Assembly (NCBI RefSeq): GCF_963169125.1
Contig: NC_084799.1
Location: forward strand, 68,192,143 to 68,256,142
Source: Humulus lupulus
Lineage: Eukaryota > Streptophyta > Magnoliopsida > Rosales > Cannabaceae
Direction: 5' to 3'
Length of the DNA stretch: 64,000 nucleotides
The notes under the pieces: generated by a model
The model's database searches: none
What the model was told of the DNA's origin: nothing
Seen by the model: the letters and a program-made list of their open reading frames with translations, nothing else
Shown: in pieces, positions 31,876 to 43,428 of the stretch
Position numbering within the stretch: the stretch's first letter is position 1
Layout: every line of letters begins with the position of its first letter
Made by a program: the position numbers and the translations under genes

Positions 31876-34564
31876 TGTAATGCCCTAAACTCCAGGGACT
31901 GTTACGGTGTGCGTTTTAAACAGTGCTAAACTGGCTAATCGAGTCATTTGGCCATAATCGTGAAACTAAGTATGATTAGCGGTTTAGGGTTAAAATTTTT
32001 GGTTAAGATACAACGTTTTACTAAAACATTTACTGTATACATTGGGATCCCAAAAATATAATTTAAAGGTTAATTACAAGAAAATATATTTACAACCAGC
32101 AGACCTAAGCGGCAAAATAGGGTTTAACCCTAGTTCCTCTTTCAACCCTCGGCCGTGGCGGTCGAGCAGCCGCATATGTACACATCGTCACCTAAGCTCT
32201 CCAACTCAAGGATGGTCCAGCTTTCTTTTGCCTTTACCTGCACCACATAGGACCCATGAGCCGAAGCTCAGCAAGAAAACTTAATATGCTCATGAACAAT
32301 AATAACAAGTTAGCAAATCATAACAGGCATGCCTAGCAATAGTAACCCTATTTGTGCATGCAAATAAGTCCAAATAATGGTTGTGGGCCCTGCCCTCCTG
32401 TATGGATGACTATCAAGTCAATCCTAAATAGATGAGACATTAACACTTAAGGTTCCGATAACTATGTTGGGGCGTGTAGCCCTAATCAAATAAGTGACTG
32501 AGGAGTAAGTCACTAATATGGGTTCCGTACCCTTAGCCATGTGACGATGCAGTCACTTGGGCCTTCTGACCCTGGCTCAGATGAGTGACTAATGAGTGAG
32601 TCACTAACATAAACCAAATGAGTGACCATGGAGTCACTAATGTGGGTTCCGCACCCTTAGCCATGTGACGATGCAGTCACATGGGTCTTCTGGCCCTAGC
32701 TCTGAGTGACTAGCCATTAGACTAGACAAGCGCTTTTAGTTTTCATCGAACTTGAGGATAGTCAAGCATTAATGCTCATGATGAGTCATTCAATGCTTAT
32801 GTCGATTAGATCTAATCTTTTTCGGCTTGCGTTAAACACGCTAAAACCGTTCTTGACTCTTAAGCCAATTCCATACAACCAGTGCTCAATACTATTGCCG
32901 AACTTGACTAATGAGTCAAAGCTTCATAGTTAATACTGACACCATTGCCGATTTCTGACTCATGGGTCAGTGCCATACACAAGAGAAATGCAACCAGACA
33001 TATATCATATGTCAAATATCCAAATGTAGGGCATTCAGCATGCTTACTTAACAATCACTAACATAATTATGATCATGCACAAACATTGAGACTCAAGCTC
33101 TGATCAATCTCATATTCAATATTCATGTCATGCCCTAACCACATGTTTCTCATGCATCACATACTGGGTGCAGTTTTCTTACCTCTGGTTCGAGCGAGAA
33201 ATACATTAAGAACGACCCTTGAGAATGATCAATCCTTTAATCCCTTAGCGGTCACCTAACCATAACCAAAAATAACATCCATTAATGAAAATCAACCATA
33301 AAAGGTTCTTGACCTAAACCTCACTCCCGGGACCCCAAATTGTACCCAAACGGTGAGTAGATTCAATCCCGAGCCTTAGGAATTGAAACCCCAAGCCAAA
33401 AACCCTCAAAATTGCCCAAAACAAGAATCTGGAAAAGCAAGATAGCGCTACAGCGCTACCCCCCTAGTGCCCCAGCGCTACCCCCCTAGCGCCCCAGCGC
33501 TACAAGCAGGGCAGAATACCCCTGGCTAGCGTTGTAGCGCCCATAGCTACGCGCTGTAGCGCTACAACCAGGGTTTTCAACCCTGGTTTTTCGCTCCTTC
33601 GACTCCTCCATTTCCAACCTGAAAAACAAGCTTCCAAACCTCATTCAAACTCCCAAATGAACCCAAATAAAATATACACAAGTCCTAGGCATCATAACCT
33701 AACCAAACTTTGCCAAAAACCCCCCATTGAATTCTCAACTTTCAAACCAAAATCCCAAGTGAAACTCAATAAGAAAAACAAAGCAAGAACCAGAGTTTAA
33801 ATGGCTAGAAACTCACCTCAAACTCAGTATCACATCCTCTTCAATGGTAGAATATAACTCTAGATCATCAAAGCTTGATTCCCTAGCATGGTTCCTCAAA
33901 AAGAGCTTCAAAATTCAAGAAGCAAAGAAGAAGAAAATGGTGTATGGGAGAAGAAAGAAATGATGCTCTATTTTTTGGTTCTAAGGTTTCTACAGCCTTC
34001 TCAAGTGACATATATCCTTTAGTTCAAAAGACCAAAATGCCCCTAGGTCATTTAAAGTCCTCTTAAGGCCACCAAGGGTAAAACTGTCCTTCCCCGCCTA
34101 TCTCGTCAATCATAATTAACACCCTCCAATTCCCGTTATTTCCAATATTCTCAAATGATAATAAATCATATCCCATTACCCTTTAATTCTCGGCAATGTT
34201 CTAATCCTCAAATTACCCCAAGACTCACCCCGAGCCCCGAAATTAACCCCGTTATGACCAAACCGATAACTTGCATTCTGATATCGTCTCATGCCGAATG
34301 GCTCAAAAAAATCCACATTATGATGTGGTCTCACTCAAAATTCACCAATATGCATGGAAATACACAATTATGCCCTCAACGGGCCAAATTACCAAAATGC
34401 CCTTATAATGAAAAATGGACCCATATGCATGCATTTATCATCATATTATAATATAATTCACATAAACATGCATATAATTATTTAATGGCATAATAAATCA
34501 ATTATGGCCCTCCCAACCTCCTAATCAAGGTCCTAAACCTTATTAGGAAATTTGGGTCATTACA
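31876..34564 (-). repeat. Tekay-type solo LTR 'C'
   Basis: 2,689 bp, TGTAATGCCC...GGGTCATTACA on the plus strand, with target duplication GTTAC at 31871-31875 and 34565-34569. On the minus strand it has the donor-like CAGAG/GTAAGAAAAC (33182), palindrome GATTAGATCTAATC (32804-32817), acceptor-like GTGCAG/GTAAAGG (32238), and a cluster of GTGAC...GTCAC dyads at about 32495-32710. A GC-rich block of repeated AGCGCTAC / GCGCCCCAGCGC hairpins lies at 33440-33590. No internal region is present. Confidence 0.92.
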
Positions 34565-34569
34565 GTTAC

Positions 34570-35091
34570 CTAGGGTGAAAGTCGTCAGGACTCAAGTACT
34601 AAGGTAACATTAGTGCAACGGTTGCCTAAGGTGAAAGTCAGCAAGACTCAGGTACTAAGGCAACGTAGAGATATCAAGGGGCGAAGATTCAGAATGACCA
34701 AGGCATTAACTCAACATCATCTTCAAAAGTGATAAATGGAATGAGGGACCGCACGAGAGAAAGCGGTTAGGTTGCAAGCTATACCTTGGGAGGTACACCT
34801 CAAGAAGAGAGTTTATTCCCAAGTTGAAGTGGGGGAGCCCACTAATTCATATGTTCGAAGGGTCAGGGTACTTGTTTAGTTTTTGGTGGGTGAATCTAGG
34901 GGGAACACAATAATAGATGGGTTGTACAATGCGAACACAGGCATGACTAATGCGAGTGGGTCTGGTGACCAAATAAAGCTGCAGATAGACAGTATGCATA
35001 GGCTTAGGTTGAGACCAAGATTGGGCAGGTTTTGCAGCATGTTATGGGACATGCTTAGTGTTTTATGGGGACACATGTTTATGGGAACACA
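34570..35091 (+). other. Internal region of element G, part 2
   Basis: A unit of about 55 bp (CTAAGGTGAAAGTC, then AAGACTCAGGTACTAAGG) is repeated twice at 34566-34665. No coding motif was seen. It ends with ACACA (35087-35091), where element D begins. Confidence 0.5.
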
Positions 35092-37271
35092 TGTAATGAC
35101 CCAAATTTGCTAATAAGACTTAGGGCCTTGATTAACGTGCCTGGAGGGTAATAAGTGGTTTATTGTTATAATATGTGAATTTGTGTGAATATGTGATTAT
35201 AAATGCATGTTTAGGTGAATTAAATATGCATGTGGGCCCCGTTTGGTTATTAGGGGCATGTTTGTAATTTTAGCCCGTTGAGGGCATAAATGTGATAATT
35301 GTAATAATTGTGATATACTTACGATATATCTATGTTGCACGATCCGAGACAGTCTTAGGGAGCGGTTAGCTAGAAAGTCACAACGGGGTCGAAAACTCGA
35401 CTCGGGGCGAGTCGAGGAGTATTTCGGGTATTAGATGTTTTATGGGGTTATTGGGTTATGGAAATAAATATTTGGAGATATATTTGAAGATGGAATGTTC
35501 AGGAGGGAATATTGGGGAAATTAACCATTTTACCCTCGGGGACGTTTTTGGTACCCCGAGCTTTGAGATAACCTTAGAAACTTAAGTTAAATAAAACAAA
35601 ATTGGAGGAGTGTTCAGAAGCTAAGGAAACCGACTCTTTCTCCCTCTCCCTCTCTCTTGGAGCTTCTTCCTTTGGAAGCTTGGGGAAATTTTGGTGGAAA
35701 CTAATCAAAACTAAGGAATTGGGCTGGGAATCTTGGGAGCTAAAAGCTTGAAGCTTAAGGACCTAATTCAGAGACTCAACTCAGCTCAAGGTGAGCTTTA
35801 ATCTTAGTGAATTATACTGGTTTTAAGCTGAAATTCTAGAGTATTGCATGTGTGTTGGGTGAAGAATCGTCTTTGAGTTTGATGAGGTTTTGAGCTTGAA
35901 TTCTTGTTAGGTTTTGTTGTTGAATCCATAGTATAACTTCTGTGATGATTAGCTTGAGTTGTTGGGTTGATTTTGGGGTTAATTGGATTGGTTTTCATGG
36001 TAAAAATGGTGAATTTTTCTAGGCTCGAGGGGTCGGGCCGCGGCGCTGTTCTTGCTGAGCTGCGACCCCTTAGAACATTGGGGTGTTTGGAAATGGAGGC
36101 GCGCCGCGGGGCCCTTCAGGCAGGGTCGCGGCGCGTGTAGGCTGAAATGAGGCAGAGCCTCTGGTTGAGCTGGGGGTCGCGTCATGGGCTCTTGGGGCCG
36201 CGGTGCCTGGTGCATTTTTGGGCTTTAAAGAGGTTTTAGGCTCTGGAATTCAATAGTTAATGGCTCAGGATGGATTTTATCACTTGGATTGATAGAATTC
36301 AATGCTCCAGAGACTAGAATTATGACCCAAAGCTATTTAATGGATTAGAACTTGATGGATGAATATTGTTGGTGTGTTGTGACTAAGGTTTCAGCGAGGC
36401 TTGGACTAGGGGACTGTGCTCGAGACATCGGTGCTTGGAAGCTCGGGACAAAGGTAAGAAAACTGCTGTACCCGTAGAGCTTGTGTTGCAGGGCACGACC
36501 CTATATGATCGTGTTGCAGGGCTAGGCATAGCCCTTTGATTGAGTTTATTCATGTTTAAGTATATGTTTAATTATGCTATGTATGCATATATGTGAATAA
36601 ACAGCAAGGGTCGGGAACGGCGAGGGCCGGGAAAGGCGAGGGCCGGGAACGGTGAGGGCCGAGAATGGCAAGGGACCGGGAGCAACGTTTAGCATGCGGA
36701 GTGCGAGTTGCCAGGGCGAGACCCTAAAGGATACCTGGGATATCCTCACGGTATGGACCGCGAACCCAGGGCCTGGTAAAGCGCCTGGGATGGCATGGCC
36801 GTATGTGGTAAGCCTGGTGATGGCTTGTTTATATGTTAAATGTGTAATATGGATATGTTATCTACTTGTGAGGGTTTTCTTGCTGGGCTTCGGCTCACGG
36901 GTGCTCTATGGTGTAGGTAAGGGCAAGGGGATAGTCGACCAACCATGAGTACGGAGAGCGTGAAGCGGCGCGTACATGTTTGGCCTGCCTGGCTGCCACG
37001 GCCAGGGGTATTTTTGGGGGATGATTGTACTAAACCTGAATTTTGTTGTTTAGCTAACTCTGATTATATTTTTTTGTTGTAAATATTTCTAAACAGTATT
37101 TTGGGATCCCAAATGTTAAACACTTTATGATTTTCCATAAATAGATTTATTTTCAAAGTTTATGACTCTGTTTACGGTTTAACTACACATTTGTCTTTAA
37201 ACCTCTATTAGCGAGTTAAATGCATGTTTTAAACTCACTTAGTAATGGCTCTAAGGAAGTAGGGCGTTATA
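35092..37271 (+). repeat. 5' LTR of element D
   Basis: 2,180 bp from TGTAATGACCC to GGGCGTTATA; the last dinucleotide is TA where the other family members have CA. It shares the donor-like AAAG/GTAAGAAAAC (36454) and acceptor-like GTGTAG/GTAAGG (36916) with the other LTRs. In place of their dyad array it has five 16-17-bp units of the AGGGCCGGGAACGG type at 36606-36687. A GC-rich block lies at 36026-36210. Confidence 0.88.
36606..36687 (+). repeat. 16-17-bp GC-rich tandem repeat in LTR D
   Basis: Five units of the AGGGTCGGGAACGGCG / AGGGCCGGGAACGGTG type, diverging toward the right. Confidence 0.85.
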
Positions 37272-37274
37272 ACT

Positions 37275-37286
37275 TGGTATCAGAGC
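37275..37286 (+). other. Primer-binding site of element D (tRNA-iMet type)
   Basis: TGGTATCAGAGC, three bases after the LTR, followed by GAGCC. Confidence 0.85.
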
Positions 37287-37598
37287 GAGCCAAGGTTTAT
37301 GCTTTCTGGAGAATGACCGAACATGTACGTTCGTTGTCAGTGACAAGCTCGACTCAGGGTTGGTTGGTAATAATTGACTTATATGTTTGAATATGTGCTT
37401 AAATTCCCTATTTGCCTACTTATTCCATATAGAGCATGATGAATGAGTTAACATATGCATGATGTCAGGGCATGGCTCGTTGTGTGTCATATGCTATCTG
37501 TATGTTATGTGGATTGTTGTTTATGGTTGGCTGATGTGATTGGGAGGTGGTTTTGGATGTTGTTATCATGCCTGATAAGTGGCGTCGTTGATTGCAGG

Positions 37599-38860
37599 CA
37601 TATTTGTTGAGATTCCTCGACAATCATCTAGACTTTGCGGCAGTAGGGTCGATGATGACAACCAGGGTCAGGACCCTCCACCTGCCCCACAGAATTGGCA
37701 ACAGATGTTTGCCGAAATGGAAGCAAGATTGCAGCGAACAAAGGAAGAACTTTGATAGTTGAGGCAGCCGGCCCCTCCACAGGTCACTGGGTTGCCAGTT
37801 CAGCAGGTTGTGGCACCAGTGTCGGTTCAATCTGTTGTGGAGAACAGGTGGGAACCTTTATATGAGAGATTTACAAAATAACATCCTCCCACCTTTGAGG
37901 GTGTACCAGACCCACTACGGGCAGAGCAGTGGATGAATATGGTTTCCTCCATCCTAGATTTTATGAGGGTGGAAGGGAATGAGAAGGTAGCTTGTGCCAG
38001 CTACATGTTCAGAGAAGATGCCCGCATCTGGTGGGATGTGGTAGTTCAGAGGAGGAATGTGGCAGTTATGATCTGGAAAGAATTCAAGAACATCTTCAAT
38101 GAGAAATATTACAGTGTTGCAGTCCGAGCTGCAAAGGTTGACGAGTTCATCAACCTGACTCAGAACTGGTTGACAGTTACTGAGTATGCTTTGAAATTTG
38201 ACCGGTTGGCAAAATTTGCGCCGGATTTGGTGTCGACTGATGTGGCAAGAAAAGACAGATTTGCATGGGGGTTGAATGTTATGATCGCCCGCGATGTAAA
38301 GATCACTTTAGATCAAGAAACTACTACCTATGCTCAGGTTGTGGATAAGGTCCTTACAGCTGAGGGGCCCGAGGATCAGATTTGGAGAGAGAGCGCTATT
38401 AGGCGCGATGCCAGGAGGACAATGCCTCCTTTTATTGGATCCAGTTGGGGTAGTGGCTCCAGTGAGCAGAAGAGGAAGGCCCTAGATTCTTTTGTTCCTC
38501 CTAGTTCAGATAGGAGGGCACGGGGTGCTTTTAGTGGCCGTCAGGGCGAAGGTGACAATTGGAGGAGCTTTCCAGTGTGTCCTCGGTGCAAATGATGACA
38601 TCAGGGTGAGTGCAGGATCAGGGCGTGCTTTATCTGTGGGAGTGCCAATCATCTGAAGAAGGACTACCCACAAGCTAGGAAAGAGGAGCCGAAGCAGGGT
38701 GACTGTCTCACTTCTGCCATAGTGTTTACTTTGATTTAGACTGAGGCGGAGGCTAGCCCCTCGGTTGTGTCAGGTCAGATTTCTAGTGCTGGTTCTTCTT
38801 ATACTGCACTGTTTGATTCGGGAGCTGCTCATTTGTTTGTGCTTGCTAGAGTGATAGATT
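37599..38860 (+). pseudogene. gag and protease start of element D
   Basis: A splice-acceptor-like TTGATTGCAG ends at 37597, just before the frame. The first part (PPPAPQNWQQMFAEMEARLQ) is interrupted by two adjacent stops near 37755 and another at 37879. The capsid core is clean from 37933: MVSSILDFMRVEGNEKVACA, YMFREDARIWWDVV, FKNIFNEKYY and VTEYALKFDRLAKFAPDL. The nucleocapsid has CPRCK then two stops (38596 region) and CFICGSANHLKKDY, where the last zinc ligand Cys has become Tyr. A protease DSGAAHLF follows at about 38815, where E has DSGATHSF. A TAG at 38860-38862 breaks the frame. Confidence 0.8.
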
Positions 38861-38862
38861 AG

Positions 38863-40242
38863 TTGTGTAGACCTAGTGTTTTGTATGATAGGGGTTTTCA
38901 AACTTTGTTGTCAACTAGGGAACTGGTAGTCTCTACGAGATGGATTAGAGCTTTACCAGTAGAGGTAGATGGTAGGGATTTGTTTGCTGATCTGATTGAG
39001 CTTGCGATGGATGACTTTGATATGATCCTAGGGATGGATTGGCTATCGAAGTATGGGGCGACGATTGACTGTAAGCGCAGGATGGTGACTTTTGAACCAG
39101 AAGGGGAGGTACCCTTTGTATTTGTGGGAAAAGCTAGTGGACCGCGAGTACCTATGATTTCAGCACTGAAGGCTAGAGACCTGATGCAGGGAGGTTGCAT
39201 AGGATTCCTAGCGAATGTTGTGGATACCTCTAGGGTTGTGTCGGTTGGACCGGGGGAGACCAGATTGGTATGTGAGTTTCCAGATTTATTTCCAGCAGAT
39301 CTGCCAGAACTGCCGCCGCAGCGGGAGATTGATTTTGTTATAGAGTTGGTACCAGGGGTGGAGCCAGTATTTAGGACACCTTACAGAATGGCTCCGACAG
39401 CGTTGACGGAGTTGAAGATTCAGTTGCAGGAGTTATTCGATTTGGGGTTTATCAGACCGAGTTTCTCGCCATGGGGTGCTCCAGTGTTGTTTGTCAAGAA
39501 GAAGGATGGATCTCTTAGGATGTGTATTGACTACAGGGAGCTAAATAAGTTAACCATTAAGAATAAGTATTCACTGCCTAGGATTGACGATTTATTTGAC
39601 CAACTACAGGGAAGGACAGTGTTTTCCAAGATTGATCTCTGGTTAGGTTACCATCAGTTAAGGATTAAAGAAGAGGACATACCAAAGACTACTTTCCGAA
39701 TGAGGTATGGACACTATGAATTCTTGGTCATGTCCTTTGGATTAATCAATGCCCCAGCAGCTTTTATGGATATGATGAATAGGGTTTTCAAGGATTATCT
39801 GGATAAGTTTGTCATTGTATTCATCGACGACATTCTGGTGTACTCTCAGTCAGAGACAAAGCATGAGCAGCATCTACGTTTAGTATTGCAGTGGTTGAGG
39901 GAGTATAGGTTATATGCTAAGTTCAGCAAGTGCGAGTTTTGGTTACCGCAAGTTACATTTCTGGGCCATATTGTCAGTAAGGAGGGGATTCTGGTTGACC
40001 CAAGCAAGATTGAGGCAGTGAGAGACTGGCCTAGACCGAGCAGTGTTCCTGAAGTGAGGAGTTTTCTGGGATTGGCAGGGTATTATCGGCGATTTGTTGA
40101 GGGGTTCTCTAGGATACCTACGCCATTGACAAAATTGACAAAGAAGAAGACAAAGTATGTTTGGAAAAATAGATGTGAGAACAGTTTCAAAGAGTTGAAG
40201 CGTCGACTGATCGCCAGTGTTGAGTTTGCCAACAGACAATGA
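38863..40242 (+). CDS. Protease C-terminus and reverse transcriptase of element D
   Basis: 460-codon stretch in the same frame as gag. It starts in the protease ([36 protein letters not shown]), passes through [20 protein letters not shown], and then carries RT motifs: [74 protein letters not shown] and the catalytic FIDDILVYS. In the YHQLR motif the usual LRSGYHQ is LWLGYHQ, and T is replaced by I in FGLINAP, probably harmful. It runs into a frameshift at about 40212, just before RNase H. Confidence 0.88.
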   Translation: MCRPSVLYDRGFQTLLSTRELVVSTRWIRALPVEVDGRDLFADLIELAMDDFDMILGMDWLSKYGATIDCKRRMVTFEPEGEVPFVFVGKASGPRVPMISALKARDLMQGGCIGFLANVVDTSRVVSVGPGETRLVCEFPDLFPADLPELPPQREIDFVIELVPGVEPVFRTPYRMAPTALTELKIQLQELFDLGFIRPSFSPWGAPVLFVKKKDGSLRMCIDYRELNKLTIKNKYSLPRIDDLFDQLQGRTVFSKIDLWLGYHQLRIKEEDIPKTTFRMRYGHYEFLVMSFGLINAPAAFMDMMNRVFKDYLDKFVIVFIDDILVYSQSETKHEQHLRLVLQWLREYRLYAKFSKCEFWLPQVTFLGHIVSKEGILVDPSKIEAVRDWPRPSSVPEVRSFLGLAGYYRRFVEGFSRIPTPLTKLTKKKTKYVWKNRCENSFKELKRRLIASVEFANRQ

Positions 40243-41652
40243 GAAGTTCGTGGTTTATTGTGATGCTTCTAGACAAGGTTTAGGGTGTGTGCTAATGCAA
40301 GCTGGGAAGGTGATAGCCTATGCATCGAGACAGTTAAAGGAGTATGAGCAGAGATATCCCAGGCATGATCTAGAATTGGCAGCGGTGGTATTCGCACTTA
40401 AGATTTGGAGACATTATCTGTATGGTGAGAAGTGCGAGATATACACCAACCATAAGAGATATACACCTTCTTTACTCAGAAGGGTCTAAATATGCACCGG
40501 AGACGGTGGCTGGAGTTAGTTAAGGATTAAGATTGTGACATCCTATACCATCCTGGGAAGGCTAATGTAGTTGCTGATGCATTGAGCCGGAAAGGCCCAG
40601 GACAACTGTTCAGTTAAAGACAGATATCTAATAAGCTAGCTGAGGAGATGACTAGAGCGGGTTTAGAGTTGGTGGTTGGTTGGTTAGCCAACATTACTCT
40701 TCAGTCTACACTCCTTGAGAGGATCAAGGAGGCGCAGGGGAAAGATTCCCAGTTGAAGGGTCACAGGGAGAACGTCTTAGTCGGAGCGGCTAAGGACTTC
40801 TCTATCTCGGAGATGGGGTTACTAAAGTATAAGGGTCGAATCTGTGTTCCGATGGATTCTGATATCCAGTGGAAGATCTTAGATGAATTGCATACCACTC
40901 CCTATTCCTTACATCTAGGTACAATGAAGATGTACCAAGATCTGAGAGCTTTGTATTGGTGGTCGGGCATGAAGACGGATGTGGTGGATTATGTGGCCAA
41001 GTGCTTAACTTTCCAGCAGGTCAAGGCTGAACATCAGAGGCCAGCAGGGTTGCTGTAGCCTCTAGGGATTCCAGAGTGGAAGTGGGAAGATATCGCCATG
41101 GACTTCGTGGTTGGCTTGTCGAAGACTGTGGGACAGCATGACTCGGTGTGGGTGATTGTGGATAGGTATACCAAGTCCGCCCACATTTTACCCATCAGGA
41201 CAACTTATACTGTGGAGCAGTATGCCGAGTTATATGTGAAGGAAATTGTTCGACTTCATAGGGCTCCAAGGTCGATAGTATCCAACAGGGACCCCACCTT
41301 CACCTCCAAGTTTTGGGAGAGTTTGCAGAAGGCTATGGGCACATAGTTACGGTTTAGTACCGCTTATTACCCTCAGACAGATGGTCAGACTGAGAGGACG
41401 ATTCAGATACTGGAGGACATGTTACGAGCCTGTGTGCTAGATTTTGGGGGATCTTGGAGTAAGTATCTTCCTTTGATTGAGTTCTCGTACAACAACAGTT
41501 ATCAGGCGACTATCGGAGTGGCTCCGTATGAGATGCTATATGGGAGGAAGTGCATATCACCTATCCATTGGGATGAGACATGTGAGAGGAGTTATTTGGG
41601 CCCTGAGATGGTTCAGAGGACCAATGAGGTGATTGAGAAGATTAAAGCTCGA
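40213..41652 (+). pseudogene. RNase H and partial integrase of element D
   Basis: RNase [39 protein letters not shown] and the altered YTNHKR (YTDHKS expected), then a frameshift near 40460-40490. The part around 40560-40610 has [18 protein letters not shown]. Integrase: TPYSLHLGTMKMYQDLRAL, then CLTFQQVKAEHQRPAGLL, in which the second zinc-binding Cys is Phe; MDFVVGLSKTVGQHDSVW with the first Asp; VSNRDPTFTSKFW where the second catalytic block SDRDP has become SNRDP; and HPQT...DGQTERT read as YPQTDGQTERTIQILEDML. Stops lie at 41056 and 41344. The frame is cut at the junction with F. Confidence 0.82.
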
Positions 41653-42665
41653 TAGGTACAAAATTTCTCCTGTGATAGGTTTTGACAAGATAGGAGGTTC
41701 CGCGAGGTGCATCTTGAGCTCCTGAAAAGCTAGCTCGCATTCCTCTGTCCACTCGAATTTTTTGTCTCCTCTCAAAAGGTTGAAAAATGGAAGACAGCAG
41801 TTTGTAGATTTCAAGATAAACCTACTCAGTGCCGCCATCTACCTAGTCAAACTTTGGACATCCTTATGCTTTCAAGGTGAGGGCATATCAATTAAAGCCT
41901 GGATCTTGTCTGGATTAGCTTCTATTCCCCGGGCATTTACAATGTAGCCTAGAAACATTCCTGACGACACTCCAAAAGAGCACTTTTGGGGGTTAAGCTT
42001 CATGTTGTACCTCCGTAACATGGCAAAGCACTCTTAAAGGTCATCAACATGGTTACTGTTATGTTTAGATTTAACTAACATATCATCAACATAAACTTCC
42101 ATGTTATTACCTATCTGTTCGGAGAACATCATGTTTACGAACCGTTGGTAAGTGGCTCCAGCATTCTTGAGCCCGAACGGCATAACATTGTAGCAATATA
42201 GTCCTGTCACAAAACTCGTATGCTCTTGGTCTGGGGTGTGCATGGAAATCTGGTTATATCCAAGATAGGCGTCCATAAATGACATAAGTCCATGCCCAGC
42301 TGTGGCATCTACGAGCTGGTCGATCCAAGGTAAGGGAAAGCAGTCCTTAGGGTAGGCCTTATTGAGGTCTGAGTAATCAATACAGGCCCGCCATGTCCCG
42401 TTAGGTTTCAGAACTAGCACCGGGTTGGCAACCCAATCGGGGTAGAAGGCATCTCGTATGAATCAATTTGCCTTCAACCTGTCGACCTCTTCCTTTAGGG
42501 CCTTCTTCCTGTCGTCATCCAAAAGTCTTCGCTTTTGCTGCTTCGGGGGGAAGCTTTTGTCAATATTTAAAGCGTGGCTTACCACATTCAGATTTATCTC
42601 TACCATGTCTGAATGTGACCATGCGAAAACATCCTGGTTCTTTTTCAAAAAGCAAATTAATTGCT
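41653..42665 (-). pseudogene. Reverse transcriptase of element F
   Basis: The N-terminal frame (42463-42648) has NQDVFAWSHSDMVEI and NIDKSFPPKQQKRRLL. After a stop near 42463 the same protein continues as LVLKPNGTWRACIDYSDLNK, AYPKDCFPLPWIDQLVDATA, FMDAYLGYNQISM, VMPFGLKNAGATYQRFV and the catalytic VYVDDMLVKSK, to a stop near 42036. The thumb and connection follow (LNPQKCSFGV; MAALSRFILKSTNCCLPFFN; FEWTEECELAFQELKMHL). A frame appears to continue past 41653, but that part is antisense of element D and not part of F. Confidence 0.82.
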
Positions 42666-42906
42666 ATTTCGTTTCTTCTGGAAGGTTTTTCCCTACCTTC
42701 ACTATCTTCGGGGGGTCCACTTCTTCGAGCTTGACCTCTTTGAGCTCTTCTAATGGTTCTAGGTTAGCTCTTTCCTCTATTCTCGGATCAATTTCTTCGT
42801 CTATCTCGAAGACTGTCCCATCCTTATTCTGAATTATGACAAGTGTTTGTGCACTTGTCTATTTCTTTCCTCTAATGGAAATGCTATAGCATTCCCTCCC
42901 TGTGAG

Positions 42907-43428
42907 CTAGTCTCCTTTCAGTGTCCCGATGCCACTAGAAGTCGGGAACTTGATGGCCAAGTGCCTTACTGATGAAACTGCCCCCAGCCCTACTAGGGCG
43001 GGTCTCCCGAGCAGTACGTTGTAGACCGATGGTAGATCCACTACCATGAATTCCATCATCTTGGTTGTCGAGACTGGGTAGTCTCCCAAGGTTATAGGGA
43101 GCTCGATGGATCCTATACAGGCAATCCCTTCTCCTGAAAAGTCATACAATGTCGTTGCACAGGCTTTTAGGTCACGAAGCGTGAGTCCCATCTTTTCTAA
43201 GGTGGTCTTATAGAGGATATTCACTGAGCTCCCATTATCAACCAGGACTTGGTGAACCCTCTTGTTCGCGAGCTGAAGGGTGATGACCAGTGGGTCATTG
43301 TGAGGAAACTGCACATGAGACGCGTCGTCCTCAGTAAAAGTTATAGATTGAGATTCAACCCTCTGGTGTTTCAGAGCTCTGGGTTCAGGTTCGTAAGGGG
43401 ACCCGCCACCAGTTTTCAGCTCATTCAC
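42907..43428 (-). CDS. Aspartic protease region of element F
   Basis: Frame of 173 codons with SITFTEDDASHVQFPHNDPL, then VHQVLVDNGSSVNILYKTTL and FMVVDLPSVYNVLLGRPALV. The active-site triplet is Asp-Asn-Gly instead of Asp-Thr-Gly. I recall that triplet from some other Tat and Athila elements, so it need not be a defect. Downstream the linker to RT continues with stops near 42860. Confidence 0.82.
   Translation of the reverse strand: MNELKTGGGSPYEPEPRALKHQRVESQSITFTEDDASHVQFPHNDPLVITLQLANKRVHQVLVDNGSSVNILYKTTLEKMGLTLRDLKACATTLYDFSGEGIACIGSIELPITLGDYPVSTTKMMEFMVVDLPSVYNVLLGRPALVGLGAVSSVRHLAIKFPTSSGIGTLKGD

Larger units (their letters stand above)
26713..35091 (+). mobile_element. Non-coding LTR retrotransposon 'G' carrying two solo LTRs
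   Basis: The one firm landmark is a tRNA-iMet primer-binding site at 30579 directly after ...CAGCCCGTGACA, an LTR end. The best LTR start is TGTTACAAGC at 26713, whose TGTTAC mirrors the terminal GTGACA. Removing solo LTR B and its duplicated TSD leaves an LTR of about 1.13 kb. The internal DNA (30592-31870 and 34570-35091) has no gag or pol motif that I recognise in any frame, so G resembles a LARD-type non-autonomous element or one decayed beyond recognition. Its 3' half is missing: element D starts at 35092 and its other side runs into element F. The LTR start could instead be 26120. Confidence 0.5.
35092..41652 (+). mobile_element. Tekay/Del-type Ty3/gypsy element 'D', 3'-truncated
   Basis: 5' LTR (35092-37271), tRNA-iMet primer site, gag, protease, RT, RNase H and most of integrase are present. 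The sequence then stops within the integrase frame at about 41652 and continues directly into minus-strand element F. The integrase C-terminus, chromodomain region, polypurine tract and 3' LTR are gone. Proteins are very close to those of element E in the same order. Several stops and at least two frameshifts show it is old. Confidence 0.88.

Noticed and set aside
34155..34451. 98-codon frame in LTR C
   Set aside because: Lies in conserved LTR sequence with no protein similarity; stops in the other LTR copies.
41557..41655. Continuation of the F reverse transcriptase frame past 41653
   Set aside because: This part is antisense of D integrase; the frame is open across the junction by chance.
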